Assembly (NCBI RefSeq): GCF_000385135.1
Contig: NZ_ARQM01000016.1
Coordinates: 124,001 to 188,000 of the forward strand
Direction of reading: 5' to 3'
DNA length: 64,000 nt
DNA from: Promicromonospora sukumoe 327MFSha3.1
Lineage (GTDB): Bacteria > Actinomycetota > Actinomycetes > Actinomycetales > Cellulomonadaceae
Within the stretch, counting starts at the first letter, position 1. Each line of letters opens with the position of its first letter. A program made the translations under genes and the position numbers. Below are positions 46,759 through 55,000 of the stretch, one piece after another. Under the pieces are notes generated by a model. It saw nothing but the letters and a program-made list of their open reading frames with translations. It made no database searches and was not told the origin of the DNA.

Positions 46759-46797
46759 GTGGGTGAAGAACGCCCTCACGGGGTGGAGAATGCGCCC

Positions 46798-47412
46798 ATG
46801 GAGTTTCAGGACGTCGTGCGCACGCGGCGGATGCACCGCAGGTTCACCGACCAGCCCGTGGCCGCCGACGCCGTCGACCGGATCACCCGCAACGCCGTCC
46901 GGGCGCCGAGCGCCGGGTTCAGCCAGGGCTGGGCGTTCGTGGTGCTGGACACCGCCCCGGACCGGGACCGGTTCTGGGCGGCGTCCACGCCGCAGGACTC
47001 GGAGCGCTCGGGACGCGACATGTCGGCGTGGCTCTCCGGGATGCGCACCGCGCCCGTGATCGTGCTGGCGCTCGCGTCCAAGGCCGCCTACCTGCGGCGG
47101 TACGCGGAGCCCGACAAGGGCTGGGAAGACCTCGACGAGGCCCGCTGGCCCGTCCCGTTCTGGCACGTCGACGTCGGCATGGCGTCGCTGCTGATGCTGC
47201 AGACCGCCGTCGACGAGGGGCTGGGCGCCTGCTTCTTCGGCGTCCCGCCGGAGCACGTGCCTGCGGTGCGCGCCGAGCTCGGCATCCCGGACGAGTACGA
47301 GATCACCGGTGTCGTCGCCGTCGGGCACCCGGCCGACGGCGGGGCCAAGGGCTCGCCCACCCGCCGCCGGCGCAAGCCCCTGGACGAGGTGGTGCACCGC
47401 GGCGGGTGGTGA
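46798..47412 (+). CDS. Nitroreductase family protein
   Basis: The 204 residues start MEFQDVVRTRRMHRRFTDQPV, the FMN-binding signature (Arg residues near the N-terminus), and contain RAPSAGFSQGWAFVV and GVPPEHVPAVRAELGIPDEYE. It is an FMN enzyme acting on nitro compounds, quinones or possibly deazaflavins; a related fold occurs in F420 biosynthesis (FbiB) and in iodotyrosine deiodinase. GAGAAT lies six bases before the ATG (leaderless). It converges on the aldo-keto reductase with 7 bases between stops. Confidence 0.9.
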   Translation: MEFQDVVRTRRMHRRFTDQPVAADAVDRITRNAVRAPSAGFSQGWAFVVLDTAPDRDRFWAASTPQDSERSGRDMSAWLSGMRTAPVIVLALASKAAYLRRYAEPDKGWEDLDEARWPVPFWHVDVGMASLLMLQTAVDEGLGACFFGVPPEHVPAVRAELGIPDEYEITGVVAVGHPADGGAKGSPTRRRRKPLDEVVHRGGW

Positions 47413-47419
47413 CCCGGCG

Positions 47420-48403
47420 TCAGGCGGCGTCGAGCCGGGCCCGCACCTCGTCGTCGAGCACCAGGTCCGCCGCGCCGAGCGCCTCGTCGAGCTGCGCCAC
47501 GCTGCTCGCCCCGAACACCGGGACCACCGGCACCTCGCCGCCCAGCAGCCACGCCAGCGCCACCTGGTTGGGGGTGGCGCCGAGGTCGGCGGCCACGGCC
47601 CGGAGCTCGGCGATCCGGGCACGGGACCCCGCGTGGTCCGCGCCGTCGTAGAAGGGCTTGTCGTCCCGCGTGAACACGCCCTGGTGCAGCGGTGAGTACG
47701 CCAGCACCGTGAGCCCCGGCCGGCCGTCGGTGCCGGTGGACCGGGCGTAGTCGAGCAGCTCGGGCGAGGCCCAGTTGGTCCGGATCGGCTGCGGGCGCGG
47801 GTACAGGTAGCTGTGGCACTGCTGCACCGCCCCGTACGGGGCGACCCCGAGCCGGGCGGCGGTCTCCCGTGCCTCGACGACCCGCCACAGCGCGACGTTC
47901 GAGATGCCCGGGATGCCGACGATCCCCTCGTCGACCAGCTTGCCGAACGCGCCGACGGTCTCCTCCAGCGGCGTCTCCCGGTCGTCCACGTGCCCGTACA
48001 GCACGTCGATGTGGTCGACGCCCAGGTGGCGCAGGCTCTCGCGGGCCTCCCGGTCGACCGTCGCGGCGCCCAGGCCCTGGAAGTTGGTGGGCGGCGTGTT
48101 CGACAGCGGCAGCGCCGGGTCCTTCTTCGCCGCACCCAGCTTGGTCGCGATCCGCAGGTCGTCCCGGTTGCCGCGCGCGGCCAGCCAGCGGCCCAGCACG
48201 TCCTCCGAGTCGCGGCCGTAGCCGTCGCCCCAGTCGTTGTAGTTGTTCGCCGTGTCGAGGAACGTGCCCCCGGCCTCGACGAACCGGTCGAGGATCGCGA
48301 ACGACGTCTCCTCGTCGGTCCGCGTGCCCATCCACATGGTGCCCAGGCACAGCGTCGACACCTCGAACGACGTGTGCCCGTTGTCCAGCGTGCGGTACTG
48401 CAT
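47420..48403 (-). CDS. Aldo/keto reductase
   Basis: This NADPH-dependent reductase has 327 residues. The tetrad is Asp-Tyr in FLDTANNYNDWG (about residues 49-55), Lys in ATKLGAA, and His in YGHVDD. The cofactor end shows FGASSVAQLDEAL. It is divergent from a MocR-type regulator with a palindromic operator between the starts, so it is probably that regulator's target. Some AKRs in such pairs are pyridoxal reductases; this is a guess. Confidence 0.9.
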   Translation of the reverse strand: MQYRTLDNGHTSFEVSTLCLGTMWMGTRTDEETSFAILDRFVEAGGTFLDTANNYNDWGDGYGRDSEDVLGRWLAARGNRDDLRIATKLGAAKKDPALPLSNTPPTNFQGLGAATVDREARESLRHLGVDHIDVLYGHVDDRETPLEETVGAFGKLVDEGIVGIPGISNVALWRVVEARETAARLGVAPYGAVQQCHSYLYPRPQPIRTNWASPELLDYARSTGTDGRPGLTVLAYSPLHQGVFTRDDKPFYDGADHAGSRARIAELRAVAADLGATPNQVALAWLLGGEVPVVPVFGASSVAQLDEALGAADLVLDDEVRARLDAA

Positions 48404-48472
48404 GGTCTGCTCCTCCGAGGTCTGGGGTACCGGGGGTCACCCGCCCGGCAGCAACCACGCTAGGAGCGGATC

Positions 48473-48514
48473 GGTCTGGTGCTACGGTCCAATGCCATGG
48501 CCACGGACCAGACC
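48473..48514. promoter_or_regulatory. Operator between aldo/keto reductase and MocR regulator
   Basis: GGTCTGGT (48473-48480) and ACCAGACC (48507-48514) are perfect complements, and GGTCC (48486-48490) with GGACC (48505-48509) adds a nested pair. The array covers the MocR start region and faces both promoters. Confidence 0.6.
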
Positions 48515-50026
48515 AATTCGGCCGCCGACGTGCTCCTCGCGCCGCTCCCCGGCCCCGGTCCGCTGCGGCAGCGGCTGGAGCAGGCGATCCTCGGCGACAT
48601 CGCCTCCGGCCGCCTCGCGCCCGGCACGGCGCTGCCGCCCAGCCGTACCCTCGCCGACACGCTCGGCATCTCCCGCTGGGTGGTCACCGAGGCGTACGGG
48701 CACCTGGTGGGCAAGGGCGTGCTGGAGGCGCGGACCGGGTCGGCGACGCGGGTGGCGGCGGTCGCCCCCGGGCAGTCGTCGGTCGAGCCTGTCGAGACCA
48801 GGTCTCGACAGGCTCGACCCGCAGCTCGGGGCCCTGGGCTCGAACGCGCTCCCGACCGCGCCACCCACGACCTCGCCCCTGGCGTGCCCGACCTGCGGCA
48901 CGTGCCCCGCGAGGCCTGGGTGCGCGCCGCTCGCGACGCGCTCGCGGAGGCGACCAACCAGGACCTCGGCGCGCAGCCGCCCGCCGGGCACCCGGCCGCC
49001 CGCGCCGCGGTCGCGACCCACCTGCGGCGGTCGCGGGTCGTCTCCGGGCCCGACGACGCCGTCGTGCTCACCCGGGGTGCGGCCGACGGCATGTCCCGGA
49101 TCGCGGCCGCCCTGGCCGCCGCCGGGCACACCCACCTGCTGGTCGAGGACCCGAGCTGGGCCGCGCTCCGCGACGTCGCCACGGGCGCGGGCCTGGTCCC
49201 GGTGCCCGTCCCGGTGGACGACGACGGGATCTCGCCCGAGCGGCTGCGCACCGAGGCCGCCCGTACCGGGGCCCGGGCCGCGCTGCTCACCCCGGCCCAC
49301 CAGTTCCCGCTCGGCGCCGCGCTGTCGGACGACCGGCGCGCCACCCTGCTCGACTGGGCGCGCGAGGTGGACGGGCTGCTGATCGAGGACGACTACGACG
49401 CCGAGTTCCGTTACGACCGCCGCCCCGTCCCCGCGCTGCAGGGCCTCGACCCGGACCGGGTGCTGCTGCTCGGCTCCACGAGCAAGACCCTCGCCCCGGC
49501 CTTCGGGATCGGCTGGATGGTGGTCCCGCCGCGCTGGCGCGCCCCGGTGCTCGACGTCTCCGTGCGACGCGGGCCCGCGCCGGGCCCGGCCACGCTGGAC
49601 CAGCTCACGCTCGCCCGGTTCGTGGCCGACGGCGCCTACGCGCGCCACCTGCGCGCGGCCCGCACCCGGTACGCCCGACGCCGCGCCGCGCTGCTGGCCG
49701 GCCTGGAGCGCGAGCTGCCCGGCGCGCTGGTCGGCGGCATCGCGGCCGGGATGCACGTGACCGTGGACCTGGCCGGGGCGCGGGTCGGGTCGCGGGCCGG
49801 GTCGCGGGCCGGGGCGGATGCGGCCGACGACGCCGTCGTCGACGCTGCCGCCGTCGTCCGCGAGGGGGCGGCCCGCGACGTCGCGCTCGTGGATCTGCGG
49901 CGGTACCAGGCGGCGCCGTCGGCCAGGTCGACCGTGCTCGTCGTCGGCTACGGAAATCTCGCCGACGCTCGGCTGGAGGGGGCGATCCGGGGGCTGCGGG
50001 CGGCGGTGGAGGCGGCCTCGGGCTAG
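48497..50026 (+). CDS. MocR/GabR-type regulator (GntR helix-turn-helix fused to aminotransferase)
   Basis: The 509 residues have a GntR winged helix (about 25-90; LPPSRTLADTLGISRWVVTEAY) and a fold-type I aminotransferase domain (about 120-505). The latter has EDDYDAEFRYDR and the PLP lysine in GSTSKTLAP. Such proteins sense pyridoxal phosphate or amino compounds. Between the domains, residues about 95-108 are encoded by a perfect 39-base palindrome, so a DNA element supplies part of the linker. The C-terminal part has a Gly/Ser/Arg repeat (GSRAGSRAG). Confidence 0.9.
   Translation: MATDQTNSAADVLLAPLPGPGPLRQRLEQAILGDIASGRLAPGTALPPSRTLADTLGISRWVVTEAYGHLVGKGVLEARTGSATRVAAVAPGQSSVEPVETRSRQARPAARGPGLERAPDRATHDLAPGVPDLRHVPREAWVRAARDALAEATNQDLGAQPPAGHPAARAAVATHLRRSRVVSGPDDAVVLTRGAADGMSRIAAALAAAGHTHLLVEDPSWAALRDVATGAGLVPVPVPVDDDGISPERLRTEAARTGARAALLTPAHQFPLGAALSDDRRATLLDWAREVDGLLIEDDYDAEFRYDRRPVPALQGLDPDRVLLLGSTSKTLAPAFGIGWMVVPPRWRAPVLDVSVRRGPAPGPATLDQLTLARFVADGAYARHLRAARTRYARRRAALLAGLERELPGALVGGIAAGMHVTVDLAGARVGSRAGSRAGADAADDAVVDAAAVVREGAARDVALVDLRRYQAAPSARSTVLVVGYGNLADARLEGAIRGLRAAVEAASG
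48781..48819. repeat. Perfect 39-base palindrome inside the MocR gene
   Basis: GGTCGAGCCTGTCGAGACC (48781-48799) and its exact complement (48801-48819) flank a single A. The half-site TCGACAGGCTCGACC resembles a dispersed repeat I recall from related actinobacteria. It encodes SVEPVETRSRQAR in the interdomain linker and keeps the frame open. Confidence 0.85.
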
Positions 50027-50042
50027 GCCGGGGCCGCCGGGG

Positions 50043-50801
50043 TCACAGCAGCTCCGGCACCTCGTGGCGCACGGCGGCACGGACCTCGTCCGGGAGCTGC
50101 GACCAGTCGTCGGCGGTGTCGAGGTCGACGGCGGTGCCGGGCCGGTCCACGACCGTCGCGGCCAGCCCGTGGGCCGCGGCCTCGTCGAGGTGCGCGGCCA
50201 GGGACCCGACGCCGAACCGGAACCGGAAGCCACCCTCCCCTTCGAGGGCGGGGTTTCTCGCCTTTGCGACCGCCGAAAGCGAAGAAACCCCGCCCTCGAA
50301 GGGGACGAGCAGCAGGTTGGTGCCCGATCTGTACCGGTCCGTCGCGATCACCACCGGGGCGGTCTCCGCGAGGAGCGCCGTCACGTCCTGACGGGTCAGG
50401 GCCGGGAGGTCGGCGTGCGCGACCAGGAGGCGGGACCCGGCGGCGCCCGCCGCCGTGCCGTCCGCCGCGCTGCCGCCCGCCGTGCCGTCCGCCGCCGTGC
50501 CGCCCGCCGTGCCGTCCGCCGCCAGTACCTCCCGGGCGTGCTCCAGCGCGCCGTTCAGGCCCGGCCGGTCCGCGGGCTGCTCCAGCACCTCGACCGCCAG
50601 GCCGGCCAGCGTCTCGCGCGTGAACACCGGGTCCGCGGTCACCACCACCACCCGCTCGATCCCGTCGGCCGCGAGCAGCGTGGAGACCACGTGCCGCGCC
50701 AGCACGCGCACCAGCCGGCGCCGCGACCCGGCGTCGAGCACGGCGGCGAGCCGGGACTTGCCCGAGACGCCGTCGCGCAAGGGCACCAGCGCCGTCGTCA
50801 C
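50043..50801 (-). CDS. cofC: 2-phospho-L-lactate (phosphoenolpyruvate) guanylyltransferase
   Basis: It makes the GTP-activated lactyl or enolpyruvyl donor for coenzyme F420. The 252 residues begin VTTALVPLRDGVSGKSRLA (nucleotide-binding, after GTG). HADLPAL and DRYRSGTNLLLVP follow, then FRFRFGVGSLAAHL after an insertion. Most relatives have about 210 residues. The excess is a 27-base tandem repeat (about residues 93-116, ADGTAGG units) and a stretch from a DNA palindrome (about 166-189). The GTG start overlaps the cofD stop. Confidence 0.9.
   Translation of the reverse strand: MTTALVPLRDGVSGKSRLAAVLDAGSRRRLVRVLARHVVSTLLAADGIERVVVVTADPVFTRETLAGLAVEVLEQPADRPGLNGALEHAREVLAADGTAGGTAADGTAGGSAADGTAAGAAGSRLLVAHADLPALTRQDVTALLAETAPVVIATDRYRSGTNLLLVPFEGGVSSLSAVAKARNPALEGEGGFRFRFGVGSLAAHLDEAAAHGLAATVVDRPGTAVDLDTADDWSQLPDEVRAAVRHEVPELL
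50237..50304. repeat. Palindromic element inserted in cofC
   Basis: The arms 50237-50258 and 50283-50304 are perfect complements over 22 bp (CCCCTTCGAGGG...), enclosing an imperfect inner stem. The sequence AAAGCGAAGAAAC is shared with the intergenic copy at 14963-15026, while the outer stem differs in GC content. The element encodes about 22 residues (PFEGGVSSLSAVAKARNPAL) between conserved cofC segments. Confidence 0.88.
50452..50523. repeat. 27-base tandem repeat in cofC
   Basis: Two complete 27-base units (50452-50478, 50479-50505) and 18 bases of a third encode a 9-residue repeat of Ala, Asp, Gly and Thr. The units differ by three bases at most. It lies in a loop of the protein. Confidence 0.85.
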
Positions 50802-51718
50802 GCCAGCGCCAGCAGCTCGCGGGCCAGGCGCTCGCGGCCCGGCGCGCCGCCCATGATCGTGTCGGTGACGTGCACCGTCAGGCCGAGGTCGGCCACGGGG
50901 CCGGCGAGGTGCGCGTCGCGCTCGTCGATCACCATGACGTCCACGAGGCCGGCGTAGATCCGGGCCACGCCCAGGGCGGAGACCTCGTGCCCCAGCGACT
51001 CGAGGATCTGGGCGGCCGGACCCTTGATCGCCTGGCCGCCGACGATCGGGCTGACCGCCACGCGGCGCCCGCGGGCCCCGGTCAGCGCCTCGCGGACGCC
51101 CTGGACCGCGAGCAGCGGCTCGATCGACAGGAACGGGTTGGACGGCGCGAGCACCACGAGGTCGGCGGCCAGGGCGTCGAGCACGCCGGGGGCCGGGCGG
51201 GCGGCGTCGGCACCGTCGAAGTGCAGGCCGAGCACGGCGTCCGCGTGCTGCCGCCCCACGAAGTACTCCTGGAACCCGAGCCGCCCGGACGGCGTGTCCA
51301 CGAGGGTCGCGAGCCGGTCGTCGGTGGCGGGCAGCACGCGCGGGCGCACCCCCATCGAGCGGGCCAGCAGCGCCGTGACGGCGGACAGCGGCTCGCCGCG
51401 ACGCAGGCGCGCGGTGCGCACGATGTGGGTGGCGAGGTCCTTGTCGCCGAGCGTGAACCAGGTGTCCTCGCCCAGCTCCTTCAGGGCCGCCAGCGTCGCG
51501 TACGACTCGCCGCGCAGGCCCCAGCCCCGCTCCTCGTCGTTGAGCCCGGCGAGGGTGTACAGGACCGTGTCGATGTCGGGGGAGATGGCCAGGCCGTGCA
51601 GCTCGGTGTCGTCGCCGACGTTCACGACGACGGTGAGGGAGGGGGCGTCGAGCGCGAGATCGAGGCCGTGCGCGAGCCGCGCACCGCCGACCCCGCCCGC
51701 GAGAAGGGTGACGTTCAC
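50798..51718 (-). CDS. cofD: 2-phospho-L-lactate transferase
   Basis: It transfers the phospholactyl or enolpyruvyl group to Fo in F420 synthesis. The 306 residues start VNVTLLAGGVGGARLAHGL (GTG start). NVGDDTELHGLAISPDIDTVLYTL, WFTLGDKDLATHI and APSNPFLSIEPLL follow, and MGGAPGRERLA ends the fold. TAGGCT lies six bases upstream of the GTG, so the mRNA is leaderless and starts about 40 bases from the divergent thiamine-binding-type gene. CofE/FbiB is not in the window. Confidence 0.95.
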   Translation of the reverse strand: MNVTLLAGGVGGARLAHGLDLALDAPSLTVVVNVGDDTELHGLAISPDIDTVLYTLAGLNDEERGWGLRGESYATLAALKELGEDTWFTLGDKDLATHIVRTARLRRGEPLSAVTALLARSMGVRPRVLPATDDRLATLVDTPSGRLGFQEYFVGRQHADAVLGLHFDGADAARPAPGVLDALAADLVVLAPSNPFLSIEPLLAVQGVREALTGARGRRVAVSPIVGGQAIKGPAAQILESLGHEVSALGVARIYAGLVDVMVIDERDAHLAGPVADLGLTVHVTDTIMGGAPGRERLARELLALA

Positions 51719-51756
51719 GCGTCGAGCCTACGTGCGCCGTGGGGGAGGATGGACCC

Positions 51757-52080
51757 ATGGCCGTCTTCGCGTTCTCCGTTGCCCCCATGACCGCTGGCGA
51801 GTCCGTCGCCGACCAGGTCGCCGAGGCCGTCCGCATCGTCCGGGAGTCCGGTCTCCCGAACCGGACCACCTCGATGTTCACCGAGATCGAGGGATCCTGG
51901 GACGAGGTGATGCCGGTGATCCAGCGCGCGACCGACTCCGTGGCGCGCGGCGGGCACCGGGTCTCGCTCGTGATCAAGGCAGACATCCGCCCGGGTGCCG
52001 CCGCCGGGCAGATCGACAGCAAGATCGCCCGGGTCGAGGAGCGCCTCGCGGCCGACGAGTCGGAGACCGGCCACTCCTGA
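51757..52080 (+). CDS. MTH1187/YqgV family thiamine-binding-type protein
   Basis: The 107 residues match the MTH1187 family: VFAFSVAPMTAGESVADQVAEAV, RTTSMFTEIEGSWDEVMPVI and GGHRVSLVIKADIRPG. Family members bind thiamine or fold as ferredoxin-like oligomers. GAGGAT at 51745-51750 places the transcript start on ATG 51757, and the upstream ATG at 51739 is not needed. Confidence 0.85.
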   Translation: MAVFAFSVAPMTAGESVADQVAEAVRIVRESGLPNRTTSMFTEIEGSWDEVMPVIQRATDSVARGGHRVSLVIKADIRPGAAAGQIDSKIARVEERLAADESETGHS

Positions 52081-52110
52081 GCCGCCGGGCGGTCGGGCGG
52101 CCGGACGGTG

Positions 52111-52776
52111 TCAGCCGACGAGCACCACGACCGCCAGGACCACCATCAGGGCCGACGACGCCAGTGCCGTGCCCAGCCGCCCGCGCGGCCCCGACAGCAC
52201 GCGCCCGAGGAGCGTGCCGCCGAGGGCCAGCGCGAGCTGCCACGACGCCGACGCCACGAACGCGGCGAGCCCGAACACGACGGCGGCGACCGCGCTGCTC
52301 CCGCCCGCCGTCGTGTCGGGCATCAGCGCCCCGCCGGTCACGACCACGGCGAAGAACAGCACGGTGCCCGGGTTGATCGCGGTGATCGCCACGAACCGCG
52401 CGAAGGCGCGTGGCGCCGTGAGCGGGTCGGCGCGCGTCTCGCCGTCCGACGCCGCCCGCTCGCGCCAGGCGGTCAGCGCGCCGTGGACGGCGAGCAGCAC
52501 GAGCACGACGGCGGACACGATCCGCAGCGGTCCCGCGACGGGCCGCACGAGGTCGGCGACCAGCGTGCCGAACAGGCCGGTGACCAGGGCGTACGCGCCG
52601 TCCACCGTCGCGACGCCCAGCGCGCCCGCCACGCCCACGCGCCACGGGTGCCGGGCGGCCAGCCCCACGAGGTAGGACGCGACGGGTCCCACGGGCAGCG
52701 CGACCGCGTACCCGGCCACGAGGCCGGCGACCAGGACCGGCCACAGCGCCGGCAGCGACGCCGCAGCGCTCGTCAT
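52111..52776 (-). CDS. LysE family amino acid exporter
   Basis: The 221 residues have five to six helices and the LysE pattern: ALPVGPVASYLVGLA in the first helix, FVAITAINPGTVLFF in the fourth (Asn-Pro motif), and ASWQLALALGG near the end. The substrate is probably an amino acid or small molecule. I use ATG 52776, seven bases after TAGGGT (52789-52784). It converges on the thiamine-binding-type gene. Confidence 0.88.
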   Translation of the reverse strand: MTSAAASLPALWPVLVAGLVAGYAVALPVGPVASYLVGLAARHPWRVGVAGALGVATVDGAYALVTGLFGTLVADLVRPVAGPLRIVSAVVLVLLAVHGALTAWRERAASDGETRADPLTAPRAFARFVAITAINPGTVLFFAVVVTGGALMPDTTAGGSSAVAAVVFGLAAFVASASWQLALALGGTLLGRVLSGPRGRLGTALASSALMVVLAVVVLVG

Positions 52777-52907
52777 GGGCGGGACCCTAGATGGGCCACG
52801 ACCCGGGGACAAGTCTCACTAACCCTTCACCCCCGTGTTTCCGGACTCTTGCCCGCGGCCTTTAGGCTAAGGCGGACCGATGCCGCAGGACCCGGGGAGA
52901 TCACGAG

Positions 52908-54983
52908 ATGCCACTGTTCGAGGTCGATACCCAGCGGCCACTTCTCGTGACGTCCGCGAACGGCCCGGACGGCGGGGAGCCAGGTCTCAAGACCACGGCC
53001 AACCAGGTGGTCGACTCGCACATCGACGGACTGCTCGGCGAAGAGGTCTTCCCGATCGCGCAGGGCTCCGGCCCGGACGAGCCCCACCTGCTGGCCCTCG
53101 ACGCGTCGGGCTCGCCCGTCGTCGTGGAGCTCGTGGCGGACCTCGACCGCGAGAACCTCGCCAAGGCCCTGGACCACGCCGGCGCCGCCGGCCGCCTGAC
53201 CCGCGCCGAGCTCGCCGCGCGCTACCGCGGCGGGGCCAGCTCCTTCCAGCACGACGTCGCCGCCTTCTACGACAGCGTGCCGATCACGCGCACGCAGGCC
53301 GGGAAGAACGGCGGCGGTGGCGCGCGGCTGATCATCATCTGCCAGAACGCGCCCGACGAGATCCTCAACGCCGTCGACTTCCTGCGCCAGCCCTCGATGC
53401 CCGTCGAGGTGCTGAAGATGGGCGTGGTGAACTCCAACGACGGCCGCAAGTTCCTCGACGTGTCGCCGCTGGTGGTGCACCTGCCCCCCGGCCTGCCGGC
53501 CCCGAAGTCGGCGCCGATCGGCGGCACCATCACGAGCTCGATGAAGGGCTCGGTCAGCACGTCCATGGACACCGGCGTGACCGGCGGCGTCACCGGCGGC
53601 TCGTCGGGACCCAAGGACGCCTTCGAGGAGGGCGTCAAGGTCGGCTACGCCCTCACGGGCAAGATGCCGGTCGTCGCGCAGGCGCCGCAGTCCCGCGCCG
53701 AGCGCCCCGCACCGCCCAAGCCGCCCGTCGCCGACGGCCCGCCCACGCCGCCCGCCGGTCCCACCAACGCGGCGACCGGCCTCCGGTCCGGGCTGCGCGG
53801 CGCGGGCACCCGCGCGGGCCGCCGGGCGCAGGCCGCTGCCGCCTCGGCCGAGGCCGCGCCCGCCCCGGTGCCGACCGCCCAGCCCGAGCCCGCCGCGCCG
53901 TCGAGCGCCCCGGTCCCGCCCGTCCCGCCGCCCGCGCCGAGCACAGCCGTGCCGCCGAGCGCCCCGGTCTCCCGGGTGCGCCCCGGCGCGGAGTCCCGCC
54001 CGACGCCGAGCACGCCGCCGCGTCTGTCCGCGAGCCGCTCGTCGCTCGGCGAGCCCGGCACGGCCGCGTCCACGCCGCCGCCCGCACCCCGCGCCGAGCC
54101 GCCGGCCGAGCCGGCGCCCGCGGTGCGCCGCCGCTCGCGCACCGACCGGTTCGCGGCGTCCAGCCAGCCGGACGAGCCGGCGTCGGCCTACCCGGCGTCC
54201 GGCCCCACGCCGTCCGCGGAGCCGGCCTATCCGCCGCCGCCCGCGGCGGACGCGCCGTACTCGCACCCGCCCGTGCCGCAGCCGGTCGAGGAGAACCTCT
54301 GGCAGCCCGCGCCGTACGACGAGGCGCCCGCCTACGGCGGCTCGGCCGAGAGCGAGCCCCCGGACTTCGAGATCACCCGGCCGCGGTACGAGCGCGAGCC
54401 GTCGTCGTTCGCCCCCGCCGCCGCGGCGCCCGCGTACGACTACTCGGCGGAGGCCGCCGGCGGTTACGGCGACCAGGGCGGCTACGGCTACGCCGAGCAG
54501 AACGGCTACGCGTCGCCCTACGCCGACGGCGTGGCCGCCGTGGTCGTGGAGCAGAGCCCCTGGGAGTCCGGCGGCTACCTGGCTGGCCCCGACGACGGCT
54601 ACGGCCAGACGGCGTTCGCCTCCGACCCGTACCCGACGAGCGCCCCCGAGGCGCCCGCCCGCCCGGTGCCGCCGGGCGAGAGCATCCGGGCGAGCACGCC
54701 CATGCTCTTCGAGGAGGAGGACGACCCCGACCTGGAGGCGCTGGCGCGCAGCATCGGCACGCCCACCCGGATCGTGTGGTCGCGCCCGCGGCGCAACCAG
54801 CACTTCGAGGCGATGCTCCTGCCGGACGGCGCCATCGAGCTGGCCAACGGCGCGCGCTACCGGCACCCCGACTCGGCGGCCACCGCGGCGTCGGGCTCGT
54901 ACACCGCGGACGGCTGGAGCGTGTGGCGCCTCGGCGACACGGGCCCCACGCTGGTCGAGGAGTTCTCCCGCCGGTTCGCCTGA
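52908..54983 (+). CDS. RAMA-domain protein with an N-terminal nuclease-like domain
   Basis: The 691 residues have three parts. The N-terminal 180 residues resemble NucS/DUF91-type PD-(D/E)xK folds (HLLALDASGSPVVVELVADLDRE), but the usual E-x-K reads E-L-V, so catalytic Lys is lost. A very long Pro/Ala-rich linker (about 240-600) follows. The C-terminal 90 residues match the RAMA pattern (FEAMLLPDGAIELANGARYRHPDSAATAAS, DGWSVWRL), which in other proteins accompanies restriction or DNA-binding. GGGGAG precedes the ATG. Function unknown. Confidence 0.78.
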   Translation: MPLFEVDTQRPLLVTSANGPDGGEPGLKTTANQVVDSHIDGLLGEEVFPIAQGSGPDEPHLLALDASGSPVVVELVADLDRENLAKALDHAGAAGRLTRAELAARYRGGASSFQHDVAAFYDSVPITRTQAGKNGGGGARLIIICQNAPDEILNAVDFLRQPSMPVEVLKMGVVNSNDGRKFLDVSPLVVHLPPGLPAPKSAPIGGTITSSMKGSVSTSMDTGVTGGVTGGSSGPKDAFEEGVKVGYALTGKMPVVAQAPQSRAERPAPPKPPVADGPPTPPAGPTNAATGLRSGLRGAGTRAGRRAQAAAASAEAAPAPVPTAQPEPAAPSSAPVPPVPPPAPSTAVPPSAPVSRVRPGAESRPTPSTPPRLSASRSSLGEPGTAASTPPPAPRAEPPAEPAPAVRRRSRTDRFAASSQPDEPASAYPASGPTPSAEPAYPPPPAADAPYSHPPVPQPVEENLWQPAPYDEAPAYGGSAESEPPDFEITRPRYEREPSSFAPAAAAPAYDYSAEAAGGYGDQGGYGYAEQNGYASPYADGVAAVVVEQSPWESGGYLAGPDDGYGQTAFASDPYPTSAPEAPARPVPPGESIRASTPMLFEEEDDPDLEALARSIGTPTRIVWSRPRRNQHFEAMLLPDGAIELANGARYRHPDSAATAASGSYTADGWSVWRLGDTGPTLVEEFSRRFA

Positions 54984-55000
54984 GCCGGCCGGCGCAGCGC

